DNA from: Phoronis australis
Taxonomy: Eukaryota > Phoronida > Phoronidae
DNA length: 64,000 nucleotides
Assembly: GCA_002633005.1 (NCBI GenBank)
Contig: NMRA01000163.1
Coordinates: 94,071-158,070 of the forward strand
Direction: 5' to 3'
How positions within the stretch are numbered: position 1 is the stretch's first letter; each line of letters opens with the position of its first letter. Shown here in pieces: positions 33,865 through 47,984 of this stretch. The translations under genes were made by a program, and so were the position numbers. Under the pieces are notes generated by a model. The model saw only the letters and a program-made list of their open reading frames with translations, was not told where the DNA came from and did not search any database.

Positions 33865-35049
33865 TTTTCTTTAGCAATGTATCAGTCTATGCAGCAACAT
33901 TCGATTTTTTCAAAAACAAGATGCTATCATCATACACGACGTGAGTCCGTTTTGTTTACAGCATAGTCAATGAAATTATGGATGATTTGTCCTTGAACGT
34001 TGGTTCTTGGTGTGGACACAAAACGACTTTTTCTTCCCCGGTAACTATTATTAATTGGAATCGATATGGCCTTTAGAGTTTGACACAAGCATTCCCATCG
34101 CAATAACATCAATGCTATTGATTTTGGGTTTATATTAAACACTATGTTGGGCCTAGGTTTAATTATCGATAACGCTGTGCGTGGTCATGATGAACACTTT
34201 TCGTAATAATTAGGAACATTATTTCAACCATTATCTGTCGCAACCACGAACACTCCCTTCTGGTCAAACACTATTATAATTGGCGATCAAAGGTATTAAC
34301 CTTAAGAACATGCTTAACTATGTCGGCAGAATCGATCACGCTGTCAGAAATGCGCTGAATGTACATGTAGGAAAACAAAGAAAAGTTCAGATGCTTATAG
34401 ACAGAATCGATCAAGTTACATTGCACATGTACCTGTATCAAGGTCAGAAATGCGCTCAACCCAGTAAAAACAAATAAGGTTCATACTGACAATATATTGC
34501 AAGTTACACAATTAAGCAAATTTTACACAACTCAATATTTTCGCTGTTCAAAAAAAATCTGAATTTCATTTCAGTTTCACAAAAAATAATATATCTGATA
34601 GTGTGGAGGAAATTTGCACCCCCTGTGGTGACAGATGGATGGGCTGAATAATGTTTGGTTAAGCACTAAAATTGAAAGCTTGCTTGTATCCTAAGCAAGT
34701 TAGCCGGCAAATAAGAATTGAATGTGACCATAAACCGACCACGACTTTGAACTTAAAACGGTTTTTAATTTATTACCGTTGGTAACATCAGTTTGTATGA
34801 CCAAAGATATCTCGTGGTGTTAATGGCATCCCAATCCTAATGAAAAATGTGCTAATTGTACCAGATCAGATACAACGTAAAACGCTGGCATTTTCAATTT
34901 CCGGCAATTCCACTCTTCTTAAATTGTTTGAAAGTCATCAGGCTGTTAATTGATGGGCCAAGGAGGAGTAGTTCAAACGGGACATGTTGATGGAAGGTCG
35001 AATAGAGTGATATTATTATGGCTGCTGTGCCAGCGGGGTTGGGTGTTGT
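33865..35049. other. Upstream of gene B, no gene
   Basis: Blocks just upstream of the ATG and near 34020-34140 are shared with gene A's upstream DNA. Near 34325-34450 AGAATCGATCA and GTCAGAAATGCGCT each occur twice. No TATA box is obvious. Confidence 0.5.
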
Positions 35050-35133
35050 TCTAAAATCACCCTCGGGGCTAACGCCGCCCGGGCGATAACTCTCTAAAAT
35101 CCACTCGGCCTCTAGATAACAGGGGATAACGAC
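35050..35133 (+). repeat. Transposon-end-like repeat, inverted partner of 48279-48345
   Basis: GGGCGATAACTCTCTAAAAT, CACTCGG, TCTAGATAAC and GGGGATAACGAC are found in reverse complement at 48279-48330 with a few changes. Confidence 0.6.
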
Positions 35134-35157
35134 TTCGCCATGTAATAATCTGTATAC

Positions 35158-35689
35158 CGGTGTATATTTTGATTCATGCCGTTGTTTTGCCTTAAACTAG
35201 CTTCGGGAGCCGCGCGTTTCGCTGCCCTTCCACTGTATCAATGTAGCGCATATAAAACGCATTAAAAACTCACGCTGCGCTAATTACACGTAGGTTGAAT
35301 CAAATTCACAAAATCCAAACGGGAATCAATTAAGTTAGCGGGGTGAATTTTAACATAGAAACAAACGCTCAACTCCATTTCGTCCATGCTTTCATCATAT
35401 GTAGGCCTAATTACTCCAAATCGCAGCATTAAAAACAAAGGGTCCCACACCAAACACCAAACACCAGCGGGCTTTAAAACCAGTAATCAATGTTAAAAGA
35501 TTCATTTGATTAATGACCGATTCATTAAGTATCAGTAGACGGATCCACCGACCACAGTACAGCTAACAATCGGCAAAGCTGGGGTCAGCCATTGAGAACC
35601 ATGTTTAGTCTAATAAATCACATTAGGGATGAGAGCAATTGGGTGAAGTATGACATCACAAAGTTTAGTGGTTTAGGAGATACCAGAGT
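35158..35689 (+). repeat. 532-bp direct repeat left of gap N35690
   Basis: Nearly identical to 35724-36255 (I count about three substitutions, no indel), separated by an N and 34 bp. Best read as two haplotype copies or unmerged contig ends. Confidence 0.9.
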
Positions 35690-35690
35690 N
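35690..35690. other. Assembly gap (single N)
   Basis: One N between two near-identical 532-bp copies. The 34 bp after it (TTTAACCGCCCAGGGCGTTA and onward) is not in the left copy. Confidence 0.95.
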
Positions 35691-35723
35691 TTTAACCGCC
35701 CAGGGCGTTAACCCGAACGTTTA

Positions 35724-36255
35724 CGGTGTATATTTTGATTCATGCCGTTGTTTTGCCTTAAACTAGCTTCGGGAGCCGCGCGTTTCGCTGCCCTTCCACT
35801 GTATCAGTGTAGCGCATATAAAACGCATTAAAAACTCACGCTGCGCTAATTACACGTAGGTTGAATCAAATTCACAAAATCCAAACGGGAATCAATTAAG
35901 TTAGCGGGGTGAATTTCAACATAGAAACAAACGCTCAACTCCATTTCGTCCATGCTTTCATCATATGTAGGCCTAATTACTCCAAATCGCATCATTAAAA
36001 ACAAAGGGTCCCACACCAAACACCAAACACCAGCGGGCTTTAAAACCAGTAATCAATGTTAAAAGATTCATTTGATTAATGACCGATTCATTAAGTATCA
36101 GTAGACGGATCCACCGACCACAGTACAGCTAACAATCGGCAAAGCTGGGGTCAGCCATTGAGAACCATGTTTAGTCTAATAAATCACATTAGGGATGAGA
36201 GCAATTGGGTGAAGTATGACATCACAAAGTTTAGTGGTTTAGGAGATACCAGAGT
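35724..36255 (+). repeat. 532-bp direct repeat right of gap N35690
   Basis: Second copy of 35158-35689 at a constant offset of 566 bp. Confidence 0.9.
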
Positions 36256-38177
36256 AGTCCGTTCTGGGGGGCAAAATGATGCAATTTCTTGATGCGGAAT
36301 GAGTAATTCTCTCAGTTTCTGCTTCAAACAGAATCATTTCTGAATAATTTTGATATAAAATGATAGGTTCCCGACCAATGTAAGCAAAAACGGCACCGAT
36401 ACTAAAATATCGGTTACCATGGTAACACCGGAGTTTTTCCGTGGAGGTACATTTCATGCTTGAGAAAAACCAGCGGTAAGTTATACCCTTATAGCGAAGC
36501 TGCCCCCACCAGAAAACTGAAAATAATAACATGGGCATGTAGAAGACTCCATGCCTTTGAAATTAATACAAAAAACTTTGTCAGCCCTTCATGCAGGCTT
36601 GATAGTAGGTGACTGAGTTTCACTATTTTCAGTCTGCACGTTTGTGTATTTGTTACGTTAAACCAGTCACTAGTTGTGCGTCCTTTGAACGCATTAAAAT
36701 GGCGTGCGTGATATAATACAACAATTAACAGAATTGGTTTGCTTAAACGTTTTTAATTAGTATTAAGGGCACAAGCAGTACCCACTGAAACGTGAAATTA
36801 TACTAGATTTGTTCATCTAACTCTTAATAGCAAACTAAAGCATACAAAATGCGTTAGTTCAATGATGACTGATCTAAAGTGCAGGTTTGCGAATCTGGCA
36901 CTGCCAATCGTATCAAATGTGGCATTTTTACAAATTGCCGAGAGAAACAACTTCGAAAACTCTTTGGAAATGCACAAGGAAATTAGCGAAGCATTTGAGA
37001 ACCTTAAAAGCGAGGGGAGGTGATGTGAAAGAGGTGGAACGTGTCCTCCCGAGTAGTCTGTCTGCCTCTGGGAGGTGCAACAGGACAGCTAGATAATCTA
37101 CCGTAGTAGAATCACTTGCATCGACAGAACCCGCGACATATATTGGCGTTGCCAAAGACCCTGAGTACATCCACTGCACAAAAAAGGGGAAATCCGGCAG
37201 AGGTCTGAAAAATAACAAAAGGCGTAAAATCAAGGTTCAACGTCCTGCTTCGCCTGTGTGAGCTCAGGTGGCCAAACTCCAGGGTCTGCACCCTGAGGAA
37301 TATTCTTAAGAGCACGTCATTCATGCATAAATACGTTTATTGACACACCGTGATTGTTTATAACTTGGGCCTTATTGCTTAATCATTTCTTATTTCAAAT
37401 GTCGTGAAGTATACGCAGTGTATTGTTACACAACGACTACATGACTTCAGAGGTGAACAGCTGATCAAAATGAATGCCATACCAACAGTGTTAGCAATAT
37501 CCTTGTTAATAAGTTTGGTTAAGTTCATCAGTTTTGTTACGCGCGTAGGACTGCAACAGGTACCCGATATCAGAGAACTGTCCAGCGCTGTCATTTGGTT
37601 GTAGACCTCGAATCTTTCCGTTCGGTTCCAACAACGATAAGCGCCACTTAATTTGTTGAAAATCGGCTGACCCCCACCTTGCGGCTAGATGGCTGGTGCT
37701 CTCGGTAGACTAGTAGGCCTACTTCAGGAAAATCTGATACCTTCTATCAAGTACCTGTAATTACCTGTCAATCTTTTCCATTCTTACTGATATTTAGCCT
37801 TATATATTAAGGTGTCCCCTTTCACGCCGGGCCTTCTGTCGGAGGGGTGGCTCGATCGAGGCGATAGCCACTTTGACCCTGTATAATTCAGGCACTGTCA
37901 ACAATTCTCGAAGGAAAGAAGACAAGATTACAAATTCATCGAAAAAACACAATCCAAATTCGTGCAAAGAACATCAGTATCAAGATATTCGCCTCGAACA
38001 ACCAAAAATGATTGTATTGAAAATTTCAAGAGGATAGACAAATTAATTGAAAGAGTATTGCTCATAGCAATGCTTGGAGTTCTGCAGATGAATATTAATA
38101 TGTAAGAATTTAGATTTCCCTGGTCTGGGTTTTCAAAATGTCATACGGATACTTAGAAAGGTTCGGCGGATAGGCAA
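36256..38177. other. Intergenic, no supported gene
   Basis: Short open frames on both strands around 36890-37320 overlap one another and show no recognisable domain. Nothing else stands out. Confidence 0.4.
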
Positions 38178-38444
38178 GTGGACGCCATTGAAGCCAATCG
38201 AGACTCACAAATAATAAAATTGAACACAGGGGGATCAGAATACGTCGGATCCGTCCGAAAGAGCTCAGTCACTATCTCGAAAGAAACCTATTTAAAGGAT
38301 TTCGTAATAATCCGCAAAGGAATTTGGTACACACAGAGCCAAACGGGATTGCAACCAGGGGGCATAGCGATCAGCGCAGATCTGTACGAAAGTCATTGGC
38401 TGTACTTGATCGACTTCCCCGGTTCCGCCGTGTCAACAGACTAA
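38178..38444 (+). other. 88-codon open frame, unknown, coding doubtful
   Basis: The frame starts with a non-ATG codon, ends at TAA and is less AT-rich than its surroundings. The peptide has balanced composition (LNTGGSEYVG, KGIWYTQSQTG, HWLYLIDFPGS) but no domain I recognise. It could be a stray exon or transposon scrap. No clear splice acceptor was identified at its left end. Confidence 0.2.
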
Positions 38445-38540
38445 GGCATCCGGAGAAGTTGATCAAGTAGGAACACACTGTGCATCTCAATTAGTATATG
38501 TGACCGCATAATGGTTTAATAAATGCATCACCTCTCTTTC

Positions 38541-40979
<2,439 letters not shown>

Positions 40980-41235
40980 TATAAAAACTAATTACCAGGT
41001 GGCAATTTTGTGAGAGCTATTTCGTGATTTCAATGTGTAAGTTAACTAAGGCAATGCACCCTTAACGATTTGTAAAACCTTATCGACAAGAATGTAAATT
41101 TAGTCAAATATCTGGAAAACTATAAAATTTTTGTCAGCAAAAATATATTTTCTGAAAGAGGAAATTTTGTAGAAAATAGTTTTTTATTTCAGTTATACCA
41201 TTCTGCAGCCAGTTTTTAAGTCAAGTCACCATTTA
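40980..41235 (+). repeat. Left half of a dispersed repeat split by the Harbinger-like element
   Basis: With 44724-45075 it forms one unit resembling 54540-55010, which has no insertion at the corresponding point (CCTGAAAG(T/A)(A/G)GAAATT region, then a poly-T stretch, then GTCA(G/A)GT). Confidence 0.6.
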
Positions 41236-43344
41236 TAGTCGGTGGGCCAGATCTCATAGCGTTCATCCTTGTGAGTACTTTGGGGTGGCAACCTAGTTTT
41301 TTCTATGTGGCTAGATAATATACCTATAAATCAAATTTCAAAAAGTTCCCAGGTTTACACTTGCACATTCTTTTAAAAAAGGTGTTTTTGTTGCACAAAA
41401 TATGCACATTCCTGCCACTTGGTGGCGCTTTTCTATTGAATTGACCAATCAGAGAGCCAGATTGTATTGTTGTGCTTAGTTACTTCAATATGGCTGCTCC
41501 CAATGGAGTGTGACGCCTGTATAATTCAAAGTTTATCAAACAGCACAAAATTGTGATGCCAGAACCTAAAGAAGCTTAGGAAAGCTTCCTGACGAAAGCT
41601 GATGGACTGTGGAACACTGTAGATCACTAGATCAAAAAGATGAAGAGGTATCATATACGTTTGTGCAGAAAACAGCTGCATGTCCTGGTATAGCCTACAC
41701 AGTATACTGTAGTGCTGAGTGCTGCAGAAGATCAAGTGTCAGACCAAAAAATTGAAAGGCCATAGAACGGCATAGCAACGTTTCAAGGCACCAGCACTAG
41801 TACTCAATCTAAAGTTGCTGAAAGGGATACAAACACCCAATTAACCTGAACAAGATAGGAATATTCTGAAACATGAGAGTATCTTTGTTAGCAGGAAAAG
41901 TATATTATGGACCATATTTCAAGAAAGAGAAAGAAGTAACAACTTCATAGCTTTGAAAAACAGGTACGTGTTTTTGAAAGGTACATCTTGGTGTTTTCCA
42001 AGTGTGTTTCAGTATTATCACCAGTTGTTTTTTTAACTTGTTCAGCCCCTTGGCTGCCTATAGGCCTTAGACAATACCGCTGACCCAGTAGAGACGGTGA
42101 TCATACCATAGGTACTCCATATGCCGGATGCTTTTCGGCAAATTATGCATCACACTGGTTAAACCATAAGTCATGTTCCTATAAGTTTGGAAGTACAGCG
42201 TAGAGAGATGCCTCTGAGGAGGCCGTTAATGTTTTCATTTGTTCCCAGTTTAAACAAATACTCCCGCAATCCTGTTTTTCGAACACTCCATTGTTCAGTT
42301 GCCACATCGACACTGCTTGCGCCAAGGGAAAATCATGTGGCGTTATACTGTGGGTGTGATTTTAAAGCACTTAAAGTCAAAATTTTTTGAGAAGGTTAAA
42401 TGGAGTAGATGGTTGCAACCAACATGCCTAAGTGGCCTTCATCCCCTGCCGTAGTCCTGGGATAGGGGGAACCTCTTCTCAATTTTTTGTAAACATTAAT
42501 TACTTAGGTACATGTAGCTGCAATGGTAATTAAATTAAACTGCCTAAGTGGCCAGCGTCGCCGTCGTAATTTGAGGACGATGGAAGCCACTGTCCATTTC
42601 ATCAAACATCGATTACCTTAAGTGTAAATCGATTGACTATGGTATGAGCATCTGATTTAAAAAAATTAAATTTCAATCACTGCACTGGTATATCAGCTGA
42701 TTTATTTTCAGTTGCATGAACTAATCAAATTATTAGAGGATCAACATTTTTAGGCGACAGATCAGACGGCATGTAAATTTGTTAGGCTGGTGGTGGATCA
42801 GTTCCTGATAAGTCCGTCTGAAAAACTGCATGCCAACTCACTCATAGTTAAATGTTAAATCAGTGTTAACAGTTGGGGTTTTTTCAGTTGGACTTGTATC
42901 GCAAGCAACAGCTCAGTCCAGAGCCCTGAATATGTAAATGAAATTAAAAGATAAAGACCTTGTGTCTTAGAAGCCAAGTACCACAGATCATCATGCTATA
43001 AAAAATAGAAAGGCAGAGATTGTGAAGAGTGACGAATCCACAATTTTCAGAGATGTTTTTCTACTGTTTTGTTTGGAGTTCATTGAATCAAAGCTTCTAA
43101 CACATGGAGATGTCATTTGCCTTTTTCAAAACTAAAGCAAGACGTTGAAGCTGTTCTTCAGAAAGCTGGTGTGCATGAAGTTATTTGGACAGGCAGTCTT
43201 AAGAAACACTGTTGAAGCTACTCACTGTTGTAGCTTGTGCCCGACTAAGAGATACGAAAGAAAGTGAATTGAGGCTAGTGTTCAATAATTCACTTGCTGA
43301 CTCTAATTAACACAGCCCATTATAACATATTTTGAGTCAAACGT

Positions 43345-43620
43345 TTGCCCAAATCCTGCCAGCCTCCAAACAAGAACTTAGTGTTTGACCCTTCATTGCC
43401 TGAGGGCCAATCACCACTGTGCAGTGCTGTACCCCCTCTAATCGACCATAGTTGGCTCCTTGGCGGTAGAGCTTTGCAGTTAAAATGTATGGCAATGCCC
43501 GCAGCTCCATTGACAGTACTAAACGTTGAACGCTGCAAGTGCAAAAAGAACATGTGTGAGTTTGTGCTGCAATGCTGGGTCAAACTATACAGAAATGTGC
43601 AGCTGTGACAACTGTAGTAA
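43345..43620 (+). pseudogene. Cys-rich (CXC-like) C-terminal protein fragment in the element
   Basis: A plus-strand frame reads NLVFDPSLPEGQSPLCSAVPP, then APLTVLNVERCKCKKNMC..C. After a shift near 43600 it reads CSCDNCSN. C-x-C-K..C...C-x-C-x2-C resembles the TSO1/tesmin-like CXC tail seen on many invertebrate transposon-encoded proteins. The right copy of the assembly duplication repeats it (about 43810-43950). No upstream enzyme domain is readable. Confidence 0.5.
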
Positions 43621-43784
43621 CATCAGCAACACTGACTGCATAACTTTGGATAGTTCTTTGACAAGTCAACCCCGTCATTTTGTGTTTTTTTTGTATTAAA
43701 ACGTGAATTTTATTTGTTGATTAAGTCATAGAAATTACATACTTTGATCATTGTCATGTATTTGTCTCATACTGCTTCATAAAC
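43457..43784 (+). repeat. 328-bp direct repeat left of gap N43785
   Basis: Identical to 43786-44113 except for about two substitutions, at an offset of 329 bp. Looks like unmerged haplotypes or overlapping contig ends. Confidence 0.9.
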
Positions 43785-43785
43785 N

Positions 43786-44113
43786 TCCTTGGCGGTAGAG
43801 CTTTGCAGTTAAAATGTATGGCAATGCCCGCAGCTCCATTGACAGTACTAAACGATGAACGCTGCAAGTGCAAAAAGAACATGTGTGAGTTTGTGCTGCA
43901 ATGCTTGGTCAAACTATACAGAAATGTGCAGCTGTGACAACTGTAGTAACATCAGCAACACTGACTGCATAACTTTGGATAGTTCTTTGACAAGTCAACC
44001 CCGTCATTTTGTGTTTTTTTTGTATTAAAACGTGAATTTTATTTGTTGATTAAGTCATAGAAATTACATACTTTGATCATTGTCATGTATTTGTCTCATA
44101 CTGCTTCATAAAC
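43786..44113 (+). repeat. 328-bp direct repeat right of gap N43785
   Basis: Second copy of 43457-43784; the N at 43785 is the junction. Confidence 0.9.
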
Positions 44114-44723
44114 GCTGTCAGAATAATCTATTGTTTTCATATCTGTGTGCACATTCACAGTGATCATTCAACTATATTGTTTTTGTACTATAACGTATTT
44201 CTGGTGTATTATGCAAACAAGCTATATTTTACACAATGAATCAATGGTTCAGTCATTGAGGCATATATGTTGCCCAGTCTCAAGTGTTTTGTTTTATTTT
44301 TGTTGCCAGACAAGGCCAGAATAACCTACTAGTAACATTCAGACTTAGTTTGCATTTTTGCCACTAGGTGTCACTTTACATTTTTGAAATTTCACTGTTT
44401 ACAATTAATCTACAATAGTAAAACATGTAATGTGAGTGTATTATTGTTCAATACAATGACTTTGAAGGGACCATATTACTTGTTGAACAAAAAAGATAGC
44501 AAAGCTGTTTTTTTACAAATATAAGTTCTCTAAGCTCTGTGGTGGTTATTATGCAACTTCAAACTCAAATTTCTCAAAAATGTGCAACTTTATATGTGGG
44601 AACTTTTTAGATTTTGAAAACACACAAGTAAATGAATTAAAAAACACCAAAATAAAATTGCCCCCCTAAAGTACTCACACAAACCATTTTCTAGAAGCCC
44701 TACAAATTCTGGCCCACCGCCTA

Positions 44724-45075
44724 TTAGTGAAACAGAAAGTTACATTCATAACAAAGCAAGAGGATAAATCTCATGATCGAATTTCGTATGATATACATTT
44801 TCATTGAAGGTAAAATCTAAAAAAACTCTGTTACAAGATTTTAAATTATCACTTCGTTTTCGTTCATGAAACTTTAATCCTTTTCCACAAAAATCGTTTA
44901 CGTCTTATTTTTGAGAGCCCTTTATTCAAAACTGGAACATTTTAAAAACAATACCTGTCGCTATTGTGGAGAATAGATCATAATTCATAATTGCACCTGA
45001 ACGTTTCATTTGAGTTTGACCAACCATTTCAGAGATATGATGTTCCGAAGGTGGCCAAAGTTAAACATTTTTAGG
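44724..45075 (+). repeat. Right half of the dispersed repeat split by the Harbinger-like element
   Basis: Matches about 54685-55000 (ACATTCATA.CAAA.CAA, TCTAAATTATCA.TTCGTTTT, GATGTTCCGAAG.TGGCCAAA). Confidence 0.7.
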
Positions 45076-47846
45076 GTCATACATTTCAAACTAAAACATG
45101 TTTGGAAATCTTGAACCACGGTGAACGACCCATTTTAGGGAATTCTTTTTTCAAGTAGGCTTACTGTTTAACTTAAAACCTTTTTCTCACTCATGAATCC
45201 CTAAGATGAAGTCAAGAATATCTTACATGTATATTGCTCGACACATACATGTTGGTGGATGAACGTAAATATAATTTGTGTCTGTGTATTGACGCACGCC
45301 AGAGAAATGTAGGGGACTGGCACGTAAGGCGATTATAATGTGTCTTGGCGAGGTTAATAGAATTTAATTAAATCGAACCCCAAATTAAGATTGGAAAGGT
45401 AAATAATTTAACAATTTTCTAATCCACTTCTTCGCTTGACAAGCCGTGGTAGTATTTTGAAGTGCAGTAACTGTGGTTGTTCTTTAAATCAATGGGTACA
45501 TCAACTAAACGTCACCATCACCACGTCCACCACCACCATCCCCACACCAACTTAACCATCACCTTCCCTAACCCACCACTCCTACCACAATCGGTGTTGC
45601 TTTTATCGATATTAATGTTGTTAATGTTATTGTTATTGTTGTTGTCGTTAATGTGCTGTTATTAGTATGTGTGCACCAACAATTATTCGTGAAACACTAC
45701 TTTTAAATTGTTCATCATTCCCAAATTTGACAATTTACACTCAACTTCTGGTAATACAACGGACTTCAGCTTTAATACCTAAGCGTTCATTTCAGAATTT
45801 CACACCCTACGAACTCCAAGTACCAATAATTCAACTCTTGAGTGCGACCCTAACTGAGAATAACTTCACAAACATTAACTATTCATATTTATTAACGATA
45901 ATGTATGTAGTACGCAGGCTATTATGACGATTGCTTTCATCAGCGTAACAAATTGCAATTAGGCTTTACGCAACTGTCAATTAGCCCGGTATCCAATAAC
46001 AACGCTTTTCGTCTCTGTCCATTCGAATCCACAACGACCTGAGTAGAGTTTCGTAGGCGCAAGAATCCCGCTAAGGAAACTAAAGTGATCACGTGCTTCG
46101 CTTGTAATACACAGGGATATCTCGTGAAGTCTTGCGTTTTCGCAAGTTTCTCGTCTCCAAGTGACGCACCATCGTGTTAAGATTAGACGCAGCGTGAGCT
46201 CTTTGGAGGTACTCTTCCTATCATGTTAATGGAGTAATTTTCTGTTGCAGCACAAGTACCTGATCTATTCAAATTAAACTCAAAACCGCCCAGGCGCTCT
46301 TAGGACACACAATACAAGCGGCCACTAACAACAGAAGGCATTGGGTACATCGATAATCACCACGACCTTTTACAGAGACCTATGGGCGGTGACAGGCAAT
46401 CTATGATTGGGAGGCCAGGGATTGTGTTTTTGTCAGAGCTTGTCCACTGAACAAATTACCAGATACTGCAGGTAAGATTCTCACGTTAGCTTTAGCAGCT
46501 TGAATGGTGAATCCCGAAAGGAAACTACAAATCAATTCTCCATTAACGTCCATGCTAAGGTCTACAAGTATGACTACTTGTGAGGTACACTTCGACAGCT
46601 TTTTTAATTAGCACCACATGCGTGTAAATGTAATTGAAAATTTCGGCAGTTTATGTGAACGACCAGTGCTACTAGATTCTCATAAATTTGTTTGAAAGTT
46701 GATGAAGCTTCTTTACTCATACGGTAATTCAGCTATACATGAATGCGATTTTTCGTCACAGAATCGGATACATGTACAGCACATGTAAACGGTTAATACC
46801 AAAATGCTTAATTATTTCAATGTCTTGAGGCATTGTTTCTTCGCAATATACATATATGCTGACTCAGATATAACTACCCGCGTTCTGCATTATTGATACC
46901 ATTTCGTAATTTGTTACGCGGCCTAAATAGCTCCACACAAGGTTATGCGGGAACTTGTATCAACACGTCTATAGATTTAGCGAAATATCTACAGAATGTA
47001 CCTCAGTGAAAGTATAGTACTTCCTGAAAGCAGAAATTTACTTTCGATTTACACCAATCTTCTATTAATTTCGTCACCTGAGCATGTCTTTAGCATAATT
47101 TAGCAAAAAGGAGCAGCGAAACGTTGCCAATAACATTACTAATTTTAGTTTGATATAAATATCTGAGATGAAATCTCAAAAAGTTAACGCTGTCATAAAT
47201 TCTAACTAATCATTTCCTTTGATTTTTTGGACACTCCAAAAAGACAAAATTGTTGATAGCCTCTCGTGTCTAAGCGCAACACTGCCAAACAGCTTCTTGA
47301 ATATAGCTTTAACTTGGAATGCACTGCATAAAGGACTGTCTGAAACTGCCCATCCATTATGATAAAAAGATATTATCTTTCGCAGATCGCCAAATTTGGA
47401 CATATTTTCTAGGATAGAGTTGTTAGAATGACATCGTGACATTAAACTCTACTCGACTTTACAACACTTGAGACAAAAAAAAATCAATTCATTTTCTTCC
47501 AGAACTATCTTCGATTTAATAACCGGGCTGTGTCAGTTGAGCTGAATATCAGCACATTTGACAAGTCTAAAGGAGTTGGTGAGAATTCAAGGGACAAAGC
47601 AAGTCTTAATCTAGTGGTGCCCTTCAAACTAAAAGAATACGTAATCGGAAGGTTATAAGGCAGCGCAATCGTAGAAGGTTCTTCTAATGGATTTAATTTC
47701 AAAATGAGAAAGCACTTTCAATGCCTAACTGAAGAGGGACACGGCAAGGCATATCACCTACAACAATCTATCGATCAGTAAAACCGCATCAGGGGAGTGG
47801 ACGTTACGTAAGGGATTAAAGTCAGTATTGATCTTTGAGCTCGAAG
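45076..47846. other. Upstream region of the CARD gene, no other gene
   Basis: Includes a CACCA-rich stretch (45510-45570) that gives a poly-His frame by chance, one copy of the GTGATCAC repeat (46082-46148) and a partial copy near 46980-47125 of the 54540 repeat. The CARD promoter should lie at its right end. An in-frame TGA at 47829-47831 precedes the ATG. Confidence 0.5.
46082..46148 (+). repeat. Dispersed ~70-bp repeat with GTGATCAC, copy 2
   Basis: AAAGTGATCACGTGCTTCGC, TTGTAATACACAGGGATATC, TCGTGAAGTCTTGCGTTTTC, GCAAG. Confidence 0.55.
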
Positions 47847-47984
47847 ATGACCGACCAATCAAAAACACATATTCTGGAGACACACCGGGACTTACTGGTT
47901 CGCAACTTGATCCTGACGGAGGAGTTCTTTCAGAAGCTTGTTGAGACTAACGTTCTCGCACAATGCATGGTAGACGATGTGAAG
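47847..47984 (+). CDS. CARD gene exon 1: start and CARD helices 1-3
   Basis: ATG 47847 is preceded by an in-frame TGA at 47829. It codes 46 residues up to VDDVK and ends at GAAG|GTAAGA in phase 0. It was below the usual ORF length cut and is recognised by continuing the CARD that exon 2 completes. Confidence 0.85.

Larger units (their letters stand above)
41236..44723. mobile_element. 3.49-kb PIF/Harbinger-like element, TTA duplication
   Basis: TAGTCGGTGGGCCAGA at the left and the complement of TAGGCGGTGGGCCAGA at the right, with longer diffuse similarity inward (GTGAGTACTTTGGGG; AAAAAGTTCCCA). Flanked by TTA on both sides (41233-41235, 44724-44726), the 3-bp TWA duplication typical of Harbinger transposons. 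No intact transposase is visible; a degraded Cys-rich frame lies at about 43480-43620. True length is about 330 bp less, because an assembly duplication around N43785 lies inside. Confidence 0.75.

Noticed and set aside
45477-45665. Poly-His / Leu-rich frame resembling a metal-binding or membrane peptide
   Set aside because: Low-complexity CACCA and TTGTTA stretches; no coding context.
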